Shown here piece by piece: positions 27,934-37,257 of a DNA stretch of 64,000 nt. Position 1 is the first letter of the stretch. The number at the start of each line of letters is the position of its first letter. The stretch spans positions 296,468 to 360,467 of the forward strand of contig NZ_GG669994.1 of the NCBI RefSeq assembly GCF_000159315.1, written 5' to 3'. Position numbers and translations under genes: made by a program. This stretch comes from Lentilactobacillus hilgardii DSM 20176 = ATCC 8290. Its GTDB lineage: Bacteria > Bacillota > Bacilli > Lactobacillales > Lactobacillaceae. Below the pieces are notes generated by a model that was given only the letters and a program-made list of their open reading frames with translations, did not search any database and was not told the origin of the DNA.

Positions 27934-28857
27934 ATGGATGATTTAATCAATTATTATTCGTTTACCAAAGAGCAGTGGAAACATTTCTATAACGAAATTG
28001 ACTTGCCGTTAACACAAAGTGGTTTGCGGCATATCAAGGCGTTTAACGATCAGATTTCGATTCAGGATGTGTCGGACATTTTTAAACCGTTGGTTCATAT
28101 GATTCGATTGCAGAAAGATAATTTTGATCAATGGCAGACCATCAAGGCACGGTTTTTGCACAAGCGGGTGCGATCGGTGCCGTTTATTATCGGTATTTCC
28201 GGAAGTGTAGCGGTTGGCAAATCAACGACTGCACGGGTTTTGGAGGAACTGTTGACAAACTATTTTACCGGTGAAAACATTAAATTGATTACGACTGATG
28301 GTTTTCTTTATTCCAATGCCGAATTAAAAAAACGGGGGATTTTGGATCGGAAAGGATTTCCGGAAAGTTATGACATGGCGAAACTGATTCGGTTTTTAAA
28401 TGCTGTCAAGTCCGGCGTCCCCGTGATTCAATCTCCGGTATACTCACATCAAAGTTATGATATTATTCCCAACCGGTTTGATATCATTGACCGTCCTGAT
28501 GTCTTGATTGTAGAAGGGATTAATACACTACAACTGCCAAGCAATGAACAGATTTATGTTAGTGATTTTACCGACTTCTCAATTTATATGGATGCCGAGG
28601 AATCATTAATTGAAAAATGGTACTTGGAACGTTTTGGCAGGTTGATGGATACGGCATTTCAGGATCCACATAACTATTACTACAAATATGCAATCGGTGA
28701 TCGTGATGAGGCCTTTGAGATGGCAAAAGACGTTTGGAAAACGATTGATTTACCCAACCTGAAAGCAAATATTCTCCCGACCAGGTCAAGAGCTGATATG
28801 ATTATGCACAAGACAGATAATCATATTATTGATCGTTTGTATTTAAGAAAATACTGA
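27934..28857 (+). CDS. coaA: Type I pantothenate kinase CoaA
   Basis: A 307-residue bacterial-type pantothenate kinase that makes 4'-phosphopantothenate, the first step of coenzyme A synthesis. P-loop GSVAVGKST at residues 90-98, the pantothenate/ATP site TTDGFLYSNAELKKRGILDRKGFPESYD near 122-149, SPVYSHQSYDI near 168, VIVEGIN near 190 and the C-terminal YLRKY. Length matches E. coli CoaA. A TATAAT shortly upstream and GGGCGGAG before the ATG support this start. Confidence 0.95.
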   Translation: MDDLINYYSFTKEQWKHFYNEIDLPLTQSGLRHIKAFNDQISIQDVSDIFKPLVHMIRLQKDNFDQWQTIKARFLHKRVRSVPFIIGISGSVAVGKSTTARVLEELLTNYFTGENIKLITTDGFLYSNAELKKRGILDRKGFPESYDMAKLIRFLNAVKSGVPVIQSPVYSHQSYDIIPNRFDIIDRPDVLIVEGINTLQLPSNEQIYVSDFTDFSIYMDAEESLIEKWYLERFGRLMDTAFQDPHNYYYKYAIGDRDEAFEMAKDVWKTIDLPNLKANILPTRSRADMIMHKTDNHIIDRLYLRKY

Positions 28858-28883
28858 ATTTTTATTTTTTTCCAAACAATGTT

Positions 28884-28912
28884 GACCAATCATAGTAAAA
28901 TCGTTTATTATT
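28884..28912 (+). promoter_or_regulatory. Promoter of guaA
   Basis: -35 TTGACC at 28884-28889, 17-bp spacer, -10 TTATTA at 28907-28912; start near 28919, giving a leader of about 23 nt. The upstream in-frame ATG at 28879 lies inside this promoter, which argues for the TTG start at 28942. Confidence 0.6.
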
Positions 28913-28941
28913 TATGTAGCAACTTTGAAAGGGTGTATGAT

Positions 28942-30495
28942 TTGGCAAACGTGGACTTATCAAGCTTCGATAAGATTTTAGTGCTGGATTTCGGTAGTCA
29001 ATACAACCAATTGATTACTCGTAGAATTCGTGATTTAGGCGTATATTCCGAACTTAAGTCACATAAATTGTCCGCAAATGAGATCAAGCAAATGAACCCC
29101 AAGGGAATTATTTTCTCTGGTGGTCCAAATAGTGTTTATGAAGAGGGCGCTTTACGGGTTGACCCTGATGTATTCAAGTTGGGAATTCCAATTTTGGGAA
29201 TTTGCTATGGAATGCAGCTGATGGCCTTTACCCTCGACGGAAAGGTTGAAAAAGCCGATAATTCAGAATATGGTCATGCTGATATTGAAGTGACTTCAAA
29301 CGACGCAGTATTGTTTGAAAACACACCTCGTAAGCAAACCGTATGGATGAGTCACGGTGATTTGGTAACCGATGTTCCTTCTGGATTTGAAAATGTTGCA
29401 ACCAGTGAAGATTGCCCAATTTCAGCAATGCAGGATGTTAACCGAAACTTTTACGGAATCCAATTCCACGCCGAGGTACGCAATACCCAGTTTGGTAACG
29501 AAATTCTGAAGAACTTTGCCTTTAACGTTTGCCATGCGAAGGCCAACTGGACAATGAACGACTTTATTGACCTTCAGATTCAGCATATTCGTGAAACTGT
29601 TGGCGATAAGAAGGTTCTTCTTGGCCTTTCAGGTGGCGTTGATTCTTCCGTTGTGGGTGTCCTTTTGCACAAAGCAATTGGCTCTCAATTAACGAGTATC
29701 TTCGTTGACCACGGCCTGTTACGAAAGAACGAAGCTCAACAAGTAATGGATAGCCTTGTTGGTAAATTTGGTCTTAACATTATTAAAGTTGATGCTCAGG
29801 AACGTTTCTTATCTAAATTGGAAGGGGTCACGGATCCCGAAAAGAAACGGAAAATTATCGGAAATGAGTTTATCCAAGTCTTTAATGATGAGGCCCGTAA
29901 GCTGGATGGTATCGACTTCCTGGCTCAGGGAACGTTATATACAGACGTTGTTGAAAGTGGAACTGACACTGCGCAAACAATTAAATCCCACCATAACGTT
30001 GGTGGTTTGCCAAAGGACATGAAGTTTAAGCTGATTGAACCTTTGAACAAATTATTTAAAGATGAGGCCCGAGAAATCGGTGAAAAGCTGGGAATGCCGG
30101 AGTCATTGGTTTGGCGTCAGCCGTTCCCAGGACCAGGCCTTGGCATTCGTGTGCTGGGTGAAGTGACACCTGATAAATTGCGGATTGTCCGTGATAGCGA
30201 CTTCATTTTACGGGATGAAATTGCTAAAGCTGGTCTGCAACGTAAGGTATGGCAATACTTTACCGTTTTACCCGGCTTCAAGAGTGTTGGTGTCATGGGT
30301 GATGGTCGAACATACGACTACACCGTTGCCATCCGGGCTGTGAATTCAGTTGACGGTATGACCGCTGACTTTGCCCGTTTGCCATGGGAAATCTTACAAA
30401 AAATTTCGACTAGAATTGTAAACGAAGTCGATGGGGTTAATCGTATCGTGTATGATGTTACGAGCAAGCCGCCTTCGACAATTGAGTGGGAATAG
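28942..30495 (+). CDS. guaA: GMP synthase (glutamine-hydrolysing) GuaA
   Basis: A 517-residue enzyme converting XMP to GMP with glutamine as amino donor. N-terminal class I glutamine amidotransferase with the nucleophile in GICYGMQL (Cys near 88) and the His/Glu in QFHAEV near 175; ATP-pyrophosphatase domain with the PP-loop SGGVDSSV near 231-238; C-terminal dimerisation domain ending PPSTIEWE. Start is TTG 28942 with GAAAGGGTG before it; the open frame upstream lies in the promoter. No purine riboswitch is visible in the short leader. Confidence 0.96.
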   Translation: MANVDLSSFDKILVLDFGSQYNQLITRRIRDLGVYSELKSHKLSANEIKQMNPKGIIFSGGPNSVYEEGALRVDPDVFKLGIPILGICYGMQLMAFTLDGKVEKADNSEYGHADIEVTSNDAVLFENTPRKQTVWMSHGDLVTDVPSGFENVATSEDCPISAMQDVNRNFYGIQFHAEVRNTQFGNEILKNFAFNVCHAKANWTMNDFIDLQIQHIRETVGDKKVLLGLSGGVDSSVVGVLLHKAIGSQLTSIFVDHGLLRKNEAQQVMDSLVGKFGLNIIKVDAQERFLSKLEGVTDPEKKRKIIGNEFIQVFNDEARKLDGIDFLAQGTLYTDVVESGTDTAQTIKSHHNVGGLPKDMKFKLIEPLNKLFKDEAREIGEKLGMPESLVWRQPFPGPGLGIRVLGEVTPDKLRIVRDSDFILRDEIAKAGLQRKVWQYFTVLPGFKSVGVMGDGRTYDYTVAIRAVNSVDGMTADFARLPWEILQKISTRIVNEVDGVNRIVYDVTSKPPSTIEWE

Positions 30496-30608
30496 GGAAT
30501 AAGGAACACACTTTTTGGTGATGCTCTATGGGTTCATATAAGTGTTAGGGCTTAATTATTAGCGCTTCGGTTCACTTAGAAATCCCACTCAAAATTAAAT
30601 AACTTAGT

Positions 30609-30646
30609 AAAAATGTGGTACCGTTTGTGGTACCATTTTTTGTTTT
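30609..30646 (+). terminator. First terminator after guaA
   Basis: GGTACC-N6-GGTACC flanked by A-rich and T-rich arms (AAAAATGT... CATTTTTT). Confidence 0.7.
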
Positions 30647-30658
30647 TAGAAAAATGGG

Positions 30659-30707
30659 GGAGATTTTGGGGAAAGAAATTCAGTTGAGAATTCCCCGAGA
30701 TCTTTTT
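30659..30707 (+). terminator. Second terminator-like hairpin after guaA
   Basis: AGATTTTGGGGAA pairs with TTCCCCGAGATCT around an 18-base loop, followed by TTTTTT. Confidence 0.65.
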
Positions 30708-30834
30708 TGCAATAGAAGCTTATATCATCCAGTGAAAGCATTTCACCGCTATTTGGATAAATGATTCCACAAGCAGACAACGTCTTCCCCAAAGTCGTAT
30801 AATAGATGTAATCTAACAAACCAGGGAGGACAAC

Positions 30835-33369
30835 ATGACTGAATTAAAACGCTTTTATGAGACATTCCAACCAACACATTACAACATTTACCTGGATATT
30901 AATCGGGAAAACAAAAAGATTACCGGTAAGACAACTATCTCGGGGAATGCTAAAGAATCAACAATTTCAATTCACCAAAAAGATTTAGCGGTTGATACCG
31001 TTCAGGCAGATAACCAGGATGTATCATTTACGATTGATAGGGACAATGATGCCATTCGCATTGACTTGCCCCAAGCCGGAGAGACAACACTGACAGTGAC
31101 TTATACAGCACCTCTCACTGATAGCATGATGGGGATTTATCCATCCTATTACGAAGTTGATGGTGTAAAGAAACAAATTATTGGTACGCAATTTGAAACC
31201 AACTTCGCCCGTCAGGCATTTCCGTGTGTTGATGAGCCGGAAGCCAAAGCAACCTTTGATTTGGCTATTAAGTTCGATGAACATGCCGGAGAAACCATTT
31301 TAAGCAACATGCCGGAGAAAAAAGTTGAAAATGGGGTTCATTATTTTGACACCACCGTTCGGATGTCAACTTATCTCATCGCCTTTGCTTTCGGTGAGTT
31401 ACAAAGCAAGATGACGACGACCAAAAGTGGTGTTAAAGTTGGCGTTTTCGCAACCAAGGCCCACAAGGCCAATGAACTTGACTTTGCACTTGATATTGCC
31501 AAACGATCAATTGAATTTTATGAAGATTTCTATCAAACACCGTATCCGCTTCCACATTCCTGGCAATTGGCATTGCCCGACTTTTCAGCCGGTGCGATGG
31601 AAAACTGGGGGCTTGTCACCTACCGTGAAGCCTATTTGCTTCTCGATCCGGATAATACCGCACTTGATATGAAACAACTCGTTGCGACGGTTATTGCCCA
31701 TGAATTAGCTCATCAATGGTTTGGTGATCTTGTCACGATGAAGTGGTGGGATGACTTATGGTTGAATGAAAGTTTTGCCAACATGATGGAATACGTTGCC
31801 ATTGATGCCATTGAACCGGATTGGCACATTTGGGAGACTTTCCAGACTTCCGATGTTCCGGCTGCATTACAACGTGACGCCACGGATGGCGTTCAATCCG
31901 TACACGTTCCGGTTAATAATCCGGCAGAAATTGACGCATTATTTGACGCCGCAATTGTTTATGCCAAAGGAGCCAGAATGCTGGTTATGGTGCGTGCCCT
32001 GCTTGGTGACGATGCTTTGCGTGCCGGCTTAAAGAAATACTTTGAGGCTCACCATTACGGTAACGCTACCGGCGCTGATTTGTGGGCTGCGTTGGGCGAA
32101 GCATCAAACCTCGATGTTGGCGCAATCATGAACTCCTGGTTGGATCAACCGGGTTATCCGGTTGTTTCGGCATCAGTGATTGACGGGAACTTAACGCTGT
32201 CACAACAACAATTTTTCATAGGGGAAGGCAAAGAAGCCGGTCGTCAGTGGCAGATTCCGCTTAACGGTAATTACGATGCTGCTCCTGAAATTATGGATCA
32301 ACAGCAGGTCAACCTTGGTAACTACAATGACCTGCGTAAGGCTAACGGCAAACCGTTCCGTTTGAACGTCGGCAACAACTCACACTTTATTGTAAAGTAC
32401 GACAAGACATTGTTAGACGACATTTTGGCTGATGCCACTTCCTTGGATGCCATTTCCCAATTACAACTTTTACAGGATCTCCGTTATCTGGCTGAAGGTC
32501 ATCAACTATCATACGCTGCTCTTGTGCCATTATTATCAAAATTTGCGGACAGTCACGCCACCATTGTGAATGCTGGTTTGTATCGAATTGCCAATGATTT
32601 GAAAAAATTTGTCTTGGCAGAATCCAAAGAGAAGAAGCAGTTGCAGGCACTCTTTGATCAATTAAGCAGTACGCAGGTTGCACGTTTGGGATGGACAGGC
32701 AAAGCCGGTGAATCAAATGATGATCAATTAACACGACCAATTGTCTTAAATGCCGCTTTGTATGCCGAAAACGAAAAGGCGATTGCTTCGGCTCATGAGT
32801 TGTTTAGTGCCAACAGCGACAAACTTGAAACATTATCAGCCGCTATTCGGGTCTTTGTTTTGAGAAACGAAGTAAAAAACTTTGGTAGTGAGGCGCTCTT
32901 TAAAAAGTTATTAACGGCTTATCGGCAAACTTCCGATGCCAGTTATAAATCGGATATCTGCTCTGCTTTAACCAGCACGACTGATCCGGCATTGATTATG
33001 AAATTAGTCGAATCCTTTGAGGACGCAAACACGATTAAGCCTCAAGATTTGCGGGCCTGGTTCCGTGGCGTTTTGGCAAATGAAGACGGTCAACAAGCTG
33101 CTTGGGACTGGATTCGAAACGATTGGCAATGGCTGGAAGATACCGTTGGCGGTGATATGGAATTTTCAACCTACATTACTGTGATCGCAAGTATCTTTAA
33201 GACGCCAACACGTTTAGCAGAGTTCAAAGCGTTCTTTGAACCTAAGATTCAAACGCCAGGATTGACTCGAGAAATCCAAATGGATATCAAAGTGATTGAA
33301 ACCCGCGTTAAATTAATTAAGGATGAAAGACAAGCTGTGAATGATGCGGTGAGTGAGGCTGTTAAATAA
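30835..33369 (+). CDS. pepN: Aminopeptidase N, PepN
   Basis: An 844-residue M1-family zinc metallopeptidase, the general aminopeptidase of lactobacilli, cytoplasmic, acting on peptides brought in by Opp. The exopeptidase motif GAMENWG is near residue 253, the zinc site HELAHQWFGD starts at His289 with the third ligand in NESFA near 311, and the catalytic Tyr region YAKGARML is near 378. Length matches lactococcal/lactobacillar PepN. GGGAGGAC precedes the ATG; a terminator follows at 33416-33450. Confidence 0.96.
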   Translation: MTELKRFYETFQPTHYNIYLDINRENKKITGKTTISGNAKESTISIHQKDLAVDTVQADNQDVSFTIDRDNDAIRIDLPQAGETTLTVTYTAPLTDSMMGIYPSYYEVDGVKKQIIGTQFETNFARQAFPCVDEPEAKATFDLAIKFDEHAGETILSNMPEKKVENGVHYFDTTVRMSTYLIAFAFGELQSKMTTTKSGVKVGVFATKAHKANELDFALDIAKRSIEFYEDFYQTPYPLPHSWQLALPDFSAGAMENWGLVTYREAYLLLDPDNTALDMKQLVATVIAHELAHQWFGDLVTMKWWDDLWLNESFANMMEYVAIDAIEPDWHIWETFQTSDVPAALQRDATDGVQSVHVPVNNPAEIDALFDAAIVYAKGARMLVMVRALLGDDALRAGLKKYFEAHHYGNATGADLWAALGEASNLDVGAIMNSWLDQPGYPVVSASVIDGNLTLSQQQFFIGEGKEAGRQWQIPLNGNYDAAPEIMDQQQVNLGNYNDLRKANGKPFRLNVGNNSHFIVKYDKTLLDDILADATSLDAISQLQLLQDLRYLAEGHQLSYAALVPLLSKFADSHATIVNAGLYRIANDLKKFVLAESKEKKQLQALFDQLSSTQVARLGWTGKAGESNDDQLTRPIVLNAALYAENEKAIASAHELFSANSDKLETLSAAIRVFVLRNEVKNFGSEALFKKLLTAYRQTSDASYKSDICSALTSTTDPALIMKLVESFEDANTIKPQDLRAWFRGVLANEDGQQAAWDWIRNDWQWLEDTVGGDMEFSTYITVIASIFKTPTRLAEFKAFFEPKIQTPGLTREIQMDIKVIETRVKLIKDERQAVNDAVSEAVK

Positions 33370-33415
33370 ATTTTCCTTGAAAGCTACCTCAATTAAATCC
33401 ATCATCATTAAATTT

Positions 33416-33450
33416 AAAAATCCCTTCACAGTGAAGTGAGGGGATTTTTT
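33416..33450 (+). terminator. Terminator of pepN
   Basis: AAAAATCCCTTCAC pairs with GTGAGGGGATTTTT (one G-U) around a 6-base loop, then T-run. Confidence 0.85.
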
Positions 33451-33490
33451 GCGTGCTTATGACATTTTTAATTAATCGTGCATGGTGCTT

Positions 33491-33620
33491 TTAACCGGTT
33501 AAGCAGGGTAGTTTAATTTAATCATTTCTCAACAATTTCTTCGCCTTTTCTTAACCTTACTTACATTCTCTTAACCTTGACTAACCTGGATTACCGAAAT
33601 TAAGGTTTATGTGGTAAAAT
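33491..33620 (+). promoter_or_regulatory. Operator array and promoter of the cvpA-matrixin pair
   Basis: A perfect dyad TTAACCGGTTAA lies at 33491-33502. From 33551 five related hexamers recur exactly every 10 bp: TTAACC (33551), TTACAT (33561), TTAACC (33571), CTAACC (33581), TTACCG (33591). A -10 TAAAAT with TG extension lies at 33615-33620, so the array covers and precedes the -35 position, which is otherwise far from consensus. This is the layout of an activator of the OmpR/PhoP class that binds tandem direct repeats; which regulator is unknown. Confidence 0.55.
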
Positions 33621-33693
33621 CTAGAAATGGTTTTAGTAATCAATATCATAAGGTGTTGATTGTCTTGTGTTAAGCATGAAAAGGGAGTTCAAA

Positions 33694-34266
33694 TTGATTC
33701 TAGATCTGATAATTATCGTTTTATTGATTGGCGGCCTGATCAGTGGTTATCGGGCCGGGTTCATCAATCAGTCAGTTCGGATTGTATCGTTGATTCTATC
33801 GTTTATGGTGTCGATTTACTATTTTCAGCCAACCGCTAATATCACGATTAATATTGCTAAAAAAATTGGCTTTGCGCCCGGTATCCAATGGCTTTATGTG
33901 TCGGACATTGTTGCTTTCGTCCTTCTGTTTGCACTGACACATGCTGTTTATATCATGTTGGGCAGCCACTTGAACGGGATTGCGAAAGTTCCCGGCTTCC
34001 ATTTGGGAAATTCATTGCTGGGTTCTGCTATCGGTGGCATGACACAGTATTTAATCATCTTCTTTGTTTTAAATATCCTGATTGTCTTTCCGATTTCATG
34101 GATTCAAAACCAGTATCAAGAATCACAAATTTCTCAAACAATCGTTAAGAAAACACCGATTTTATCCAAGCGTGAATCCAGGACCCAAACGACTAAGCAG
34201 GGTGCATTATCCTCGTCAATTGTGTTTTTAAACAAGCAGGGAGGACCTTCAAATGAAGTGGATTAA
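33694..34266 (+). CDS. CvpA-like membrane protein
   Basis: A 190-residue membrane protein with four hydrophobic helices in the first ~150 residues, opening ILDLIIIVLLIGGLISGYRAGFINQSVRI, which matches the CvpA (colicin V production) family signature, and a polar C-terminal tail. Function in Gram-positive bacteria is unclear; envelope or stress roles have been proposed for the family. An ATG-like start nine codons up is possible, but AAAAGGGAG followed by TTG 33694 is the better initiation site. Its end overlaps the matrixin gene by 14 bases, so the two are translationally coupled. Confidence 0.75.
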   Translation: MILDLIIIVLLIGGLISGYRAGFINQSVRIVSLILSFMVSIYYFQPTANITINIAKKIGFAPGIQWLYVSDIVAFVLLFALTHAVYIMLGSHLNGIAKVPGFHLGNSLLGSAIGGMTQYLIIFFVLNILIVFPISWIQNQYQESQISQTIVKKTPILSKRESRTQTTKQGALSSSIVFLNKQGGPSNEVD

Positions 34267-34936
34267 TCGATTAGTGGCAGTCGTGGTCGTCCTCCTGACA
34301 CTGAATATTTTTATTCAACCGGATTCCGTGAAGTCCATTGGTAAACGGATCAATAACGCAGTTGATTTACCGGCAATGTTAAAGACTGAAATTGATAAAA
34401 CGGCGACCCACGTAAAAAATGCTGGGACGACACAAACTAATTCAGGTGGAACGCCGATTGAAAGTATTGTTCAGGGGCGTAAGTTATCCAACAAGTATTA
34501 TTACCACTTTGCTTCAGGCGTTCCTGAGCAGGCAAAGAAGGTCTTCTTGCAGGCAGTTGACAAGTACAATGAGACCGGTATCGTGAAATTAATGCCGCTA
34601 AGCGGTCAGACAAAATCTCAATCAAATGAGATCACGTTTTACGTTTATCATAAACGGGTTGAAACCGGATCCGGTGCTGTTGAACTTGGCCTTGGTGGTC
34701 CGAAAATCTATCCTTGGGTTGGCAGTCACAACTATGACTTGAATCGTGGAAAAGCCGGTTTGAACGCTGAGTATCCGCAGTCCAGTATGCAGCTTTCAGT
34801 GACAATGCATGAAATCGGTCATGTTTTGGGACTTGATCACAGCATGAAGCGCAGTTCGATTATGTTCCCGGTTGATCAGGGCAGAACCAGTTTTTCTAAA
34901 GAAGATTTAGCAACGCTTAGAAAAATTTATCAATAA
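34253..34936 (+). CDS. Membrane-anchored matrixin-type metzincin protease
   Basis: A 227-residue protein with an N-terminal membrane anchor or signal (about residues 4-22), a linker, and a small zinc-protease domain. The metzincin motif HEIGHVLGLDH starts at His186, giving three His ligands and the catalytic Glu, and SIMFP about 12 residues later supplies the Met-turn. This is the peptidase M10A (matrixin) arrangement, in a compact bacterial form without prodomain. It should act outside the membrane; substrate unknown. Overlaps the CvpA-like gene by 14 bases and ends at a bidirectional terminator. Confidence 0.85.
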   Translation: MKWINRLVAVVVVLLTLNIFIQPDSVKSIGKRINNAVDLPAMLKTEIDKTATHVKNAGTTQTNSGGTPIESIVQGRKLSNKYYYHFASGVPEQAKKVFLQAVDKYNETGIVKLMPLSGQTKSQSNEITFYVYHKRVETGSGAVELGLGGPKIYPWVGSHNYDLNRGKAGLNAEYPQSSMQLSVTMHEIGHVLGLDHSMKRSSIMFPVDQGRTSFSKEDLATLRKIYQ

Positions 34937-34950
34937 TTAAAACGATCATA

Positions 34951-35003
34951 AAAAAGGCTAAGGAATGGTTGCTGGCGACAGCTTGTTTCTTAGCCCATTT
35001 TGT
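34951..35003. terminator. Bidirectional terminator between matrixin and MATE genes
   Basis: GGCTAAGGAA pairs with TTTCTTAGCC around an inner imperfect hairpin; A-run at one side and T-rich at the other serve both strands. Confidence 0.7.
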
Positions 35004-35019
35004 GTTTTCAGTGAACGTG

Positions 35020-36387
35020 TTACCGCTTTTTAAATCGGCGATCAACTATATATAGTCGACGATTCTTTTTTAAGTAAAGTAGCCCTGCAAGAATTGTTGT
35101 GAGTATTTCCGTAATTGGGAAGGTGTACCAAAAGTAGGCCAATCCCCAGAATTGAAGCAGCCAGGCAATGGGAACCAGCAAAAACAATTCTCTGGTCAGG
35201 CTCACCCAGATACTTTTTTGAAGTTGATTTGTTGCCTGAAAATAAATAACCAGCATCATCGAGATGCCTGCAGGGATAAAACTGCTGCCGATCACTCGAA
35301 AAGCGTGAACGCCAATTTGACGCAATTCAAGATCTGATGAATAGATGCCAAGTAATTGTCGGGGAAAGCAGATGAAAGCGAGTGCACCAATTATCGTGAC
35401 GGAACAAGCAATCAGTAAAGCCAGTCGAACCGTTTCTTTGATTCTAATCAATTGCTTGGTACCAAAGCTAAAACTGATGATGGATAAGATAGCCTGCTGG
35501 AGGCCTTCAAGCGGAATAAAGAAAAAAGCTTGAAGCTTGTAATAAATTCCCAGAACATTGATGGCTAACCCGGTAAACTGTTTCAAAATCAAATTCAAGC
35601 CGACAATATAGACCGTATAAAGGGATTGAAGCAGGATTGAAGCACTACCCTGATGGTAAATAGCGACGCACACTTTGCGGCTGATTTGTCCGTTCAAAAC
35701 ATAATAATGATGAAGGTGACTTGTCACAATCAATAGTGCTGCCAGTTGGCCGGTAATTGTTGCCAGCGCCGATCCAGCAATGCCAAGCTTTGGGAATCCC
35801 AAGCGGCCGAAAATCAGTAACGGATTCAGTAGGATGTTAATGAGATTGCCACAAATTTGAGCGATCATCGGCCACCTCATTTGGCCCTTTGCCTGCAACA
35901 TTTTGGTGACGACTGCCTCGATAAAGAGACTGACAGATCCAATTAAAATAATAAACGCGTAAGTTCTACCTAGGCTTTGAACCGTGGTGCTGGAACTGGA
36001 TAATTGATAATAAGGCTTGATTAATAACAAGCCAATGCAAGCAAAAGCAAAATAGTTTAAAAGCCCAAGAAACAAACCACTTTTAACAACGGTTTCCTGC
36101 CGGTGGACCGCCTGACTGCCATCCAAGTGGGCGATTAGAATATTAATGCCGGTACCGGTTCCTGTGGCAATGGCGATCATGAGCAGTTGCACCGGATAGA
36201 TGATTGAAAGTGCGGTGAGGGCTTTAAGCGCATATTTTGTGACAAAGTAACTGTCCACGACGTTATAGATTGATTGGGCAAACAGGGAAATCATGACGGG
36301 CGGTGCCATTTTTAACATTAAATTTGGAATGGGCGTTCCTCTTAAATTAGTGATGATCGTCACCTGCCTCAATAATCTTCTTATCAT
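35020..36387 (-). CDS. MATE-family efflux transporter
   Basis: A 455-residue protein of about 12 helices in the two-fold repeat of MatE domains (about residues 25-185 and 240-410). The opening NLMLKMAPPVMISLFAQSIYNVVDSYFVTKY carries the family Asp and the VDSYFV helix-1/2 region. Probably exports cationic drugs or metabolites against Na+ or H+. The N-terminus has ~15 extra residues; a start a few codons in cannot be excluded. Single gene on minus. Confidence 0.85.
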   Translation of the reverse strand: MIRRLLRQVTIITNLRGTPIPNLMLKMAPPVMISLFAQSIYNVVDSYFVTKYALKALTALSIIYPVQLLMIAIATGTGTGINILIAHLDGSQAVHRQETVVKSGLFLGLLNYFAFACIGLLLIKPYYQLSSSSTTVQSLGRTYAFIILIGSVSLFIEAVVTKMLQAKGQMRWPMIAQICGNLINILLNPLLIFGRLGFPKLGIAGSALATITGQLAALLIVTSHLHHYYVLNGQISRKVCVAIYHQGSASILLQSLYTVYIVGLNLILKQFTGLAINVLGIYYKLQAFFFIPLEGLQQAILSIISFSFGTKQLIRIKETVRLALLIACSVTIIGALAFICFPRQLLGIYSSDLELRQIGVHAFRVIGSSFIPAGISMMLVIYFQATNQLQKSIWVSLTRELFLLVPIAWLLQFWGLAYFWYTFPITEILTTILAGLLYLKKNRRLYIVDRRFKKR

Positions 36388-36420
36388 CGATCATAGCACT
36401 GGCGGAAAAGGCTGAGATAC

Positions 36421-36456
36421 AAAAGGCACTCGAAACAACAATTTCGAGTGCCTTTT
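36421..36456. terminator. Terminator, TIM-barrel gene side
   Basis: Perfect 15-bp stem AAAAGGCACTCGAAA with a 6-base loop; symmetric A/T ends, so active in both directions. Confidence 0.85.
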
Positions 36457-36475
36457 GTAGATAAGAGAATGCCGG

Positions 36476-37180
36476 CTATTGATGATCCTGACGATAGATT
36501 TCCATTTTCTTTTGAAACGTTGATTCGGTAACGCCGTATGCCGTGAAAGTAATGGCGTTTGCGCCGGCATCAATCGTTTCTTGAATCTGCTCGCTTGTTT
36601 TGCCGCCTGATGCAATGATCGGAAAATGCGGATTAATATCGGCAACTTCCCGACGAAGCCAACGCACCAGTTTTGCGGTATTCTTACCGCCGGCAACGTT
36701 AAAAGCGTCTACACCGGCATCAATTCGTTCCTTAACGTTAATCGAATCATTAACAACCGTATAAATGATTGGAATATCAACAACGTGCTCAACACTAAGA
36801 ATTGTTTCGGTTTTGGCAGGTGCATTTAAGACAACCGCCTGGGCACCGTTTTCTTCAGCAAAACTGCCAATGGTTGCCGAACGCAGGCCCTTTGTCAGGC
36901 CACCGCCAATCCCGGCTAAAATCGGTACGTTTGAAACAGTAGAAATGGCACTTAGAATCTTTGTGTTGGGCGTCCAGGGATAAACAGCCAATACCGCGTC
37001 TGCATTACTATTCGCAATAACGGCAACATCCATTGTATAGATAATACTTTTAATTCGCTTACCAAATAATCGGATACCAGATGCATTTTTGATGACATCC
37101 GGGCTCTTAACGATGTCTTGTCGGAGTTCCGAAGAAATATCCGGGACAAATTTTTTGTTAACACTAGCGTTTGAATCCAT
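36476..37180 (-). CDS. TIM-barrel protein of unknown function
   Basis: A 234-residue single-domain protein. Secondary-structure rhythm and glycine-rich loops (ILAGIGGGLTKG near 87-98, DAFNVAGGKNT near 158-168, PIIASGGKTSEQIQETIDAGANAITFTAYG near 187-216) are those of a beta/alpha barrel with a phosphate-binding GG loop, as in NanE or ribulose-phosphate-epimerase-like folds. I do not recognise a specific enzyme, and none of the flanking transporter genes gives a pathway. Single gene with its own terminator; GGGGGGA (minus) precedes the ATG. Confidence 0.65.
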   Translation of the reverse strand: MDSNASVNKKFVPDISSELRQDIVKSPDVIKNASGIRLFGKRIKSIIYTMDVAVIANSNADAVLAVYPWTPNTKILSAISTVSNVPILAGIGGGLTKGLRSATIGSFAEENGAQAVVLNAPAKTETILSVEHVVDIPIIYTVVNDSINVKERIDAGVDAFNVAGGKNTAKLVRWLRREVADINPHFPIIASGGKTSEQIQETIDAGANAITFTAYGVTESTFQKKMEIYRQDHQ

Positions 37181-37257
37181 GATCCAATCCCCCCCTTATA
37201 AAATTAGCCTTCAACCATTATTATAGGGATATTGGCCGTCTTTTAAAAGAAGCGGGA

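Larger units (their letters stand above)
30496..30834 (+). other. Intergenic region guaA-pepN with two terminators
   Basis: About 340 bases. Two hairpins follow guaA (30609-30646 and 30659-30707). A -10 TATAAT at 30798-30803 with a poor -35 (CAGACA, 18-bp spacer) probably starts pepN transcription. No coding signal. Confidence 0.55.

Noticed and set aside
28879..28941. Longer GuaA starting at ATG 28879
   Set aside because: That ATG lies upstream of the -35 box of the predicted promoter and no homology supports the extra residues.
33667..33693. Upstream start for the CvpA-like gene
   Set aside because: The AAAAGGGAG site lies inside that extension, and the CvpA family signature begins right after TTG 33694.
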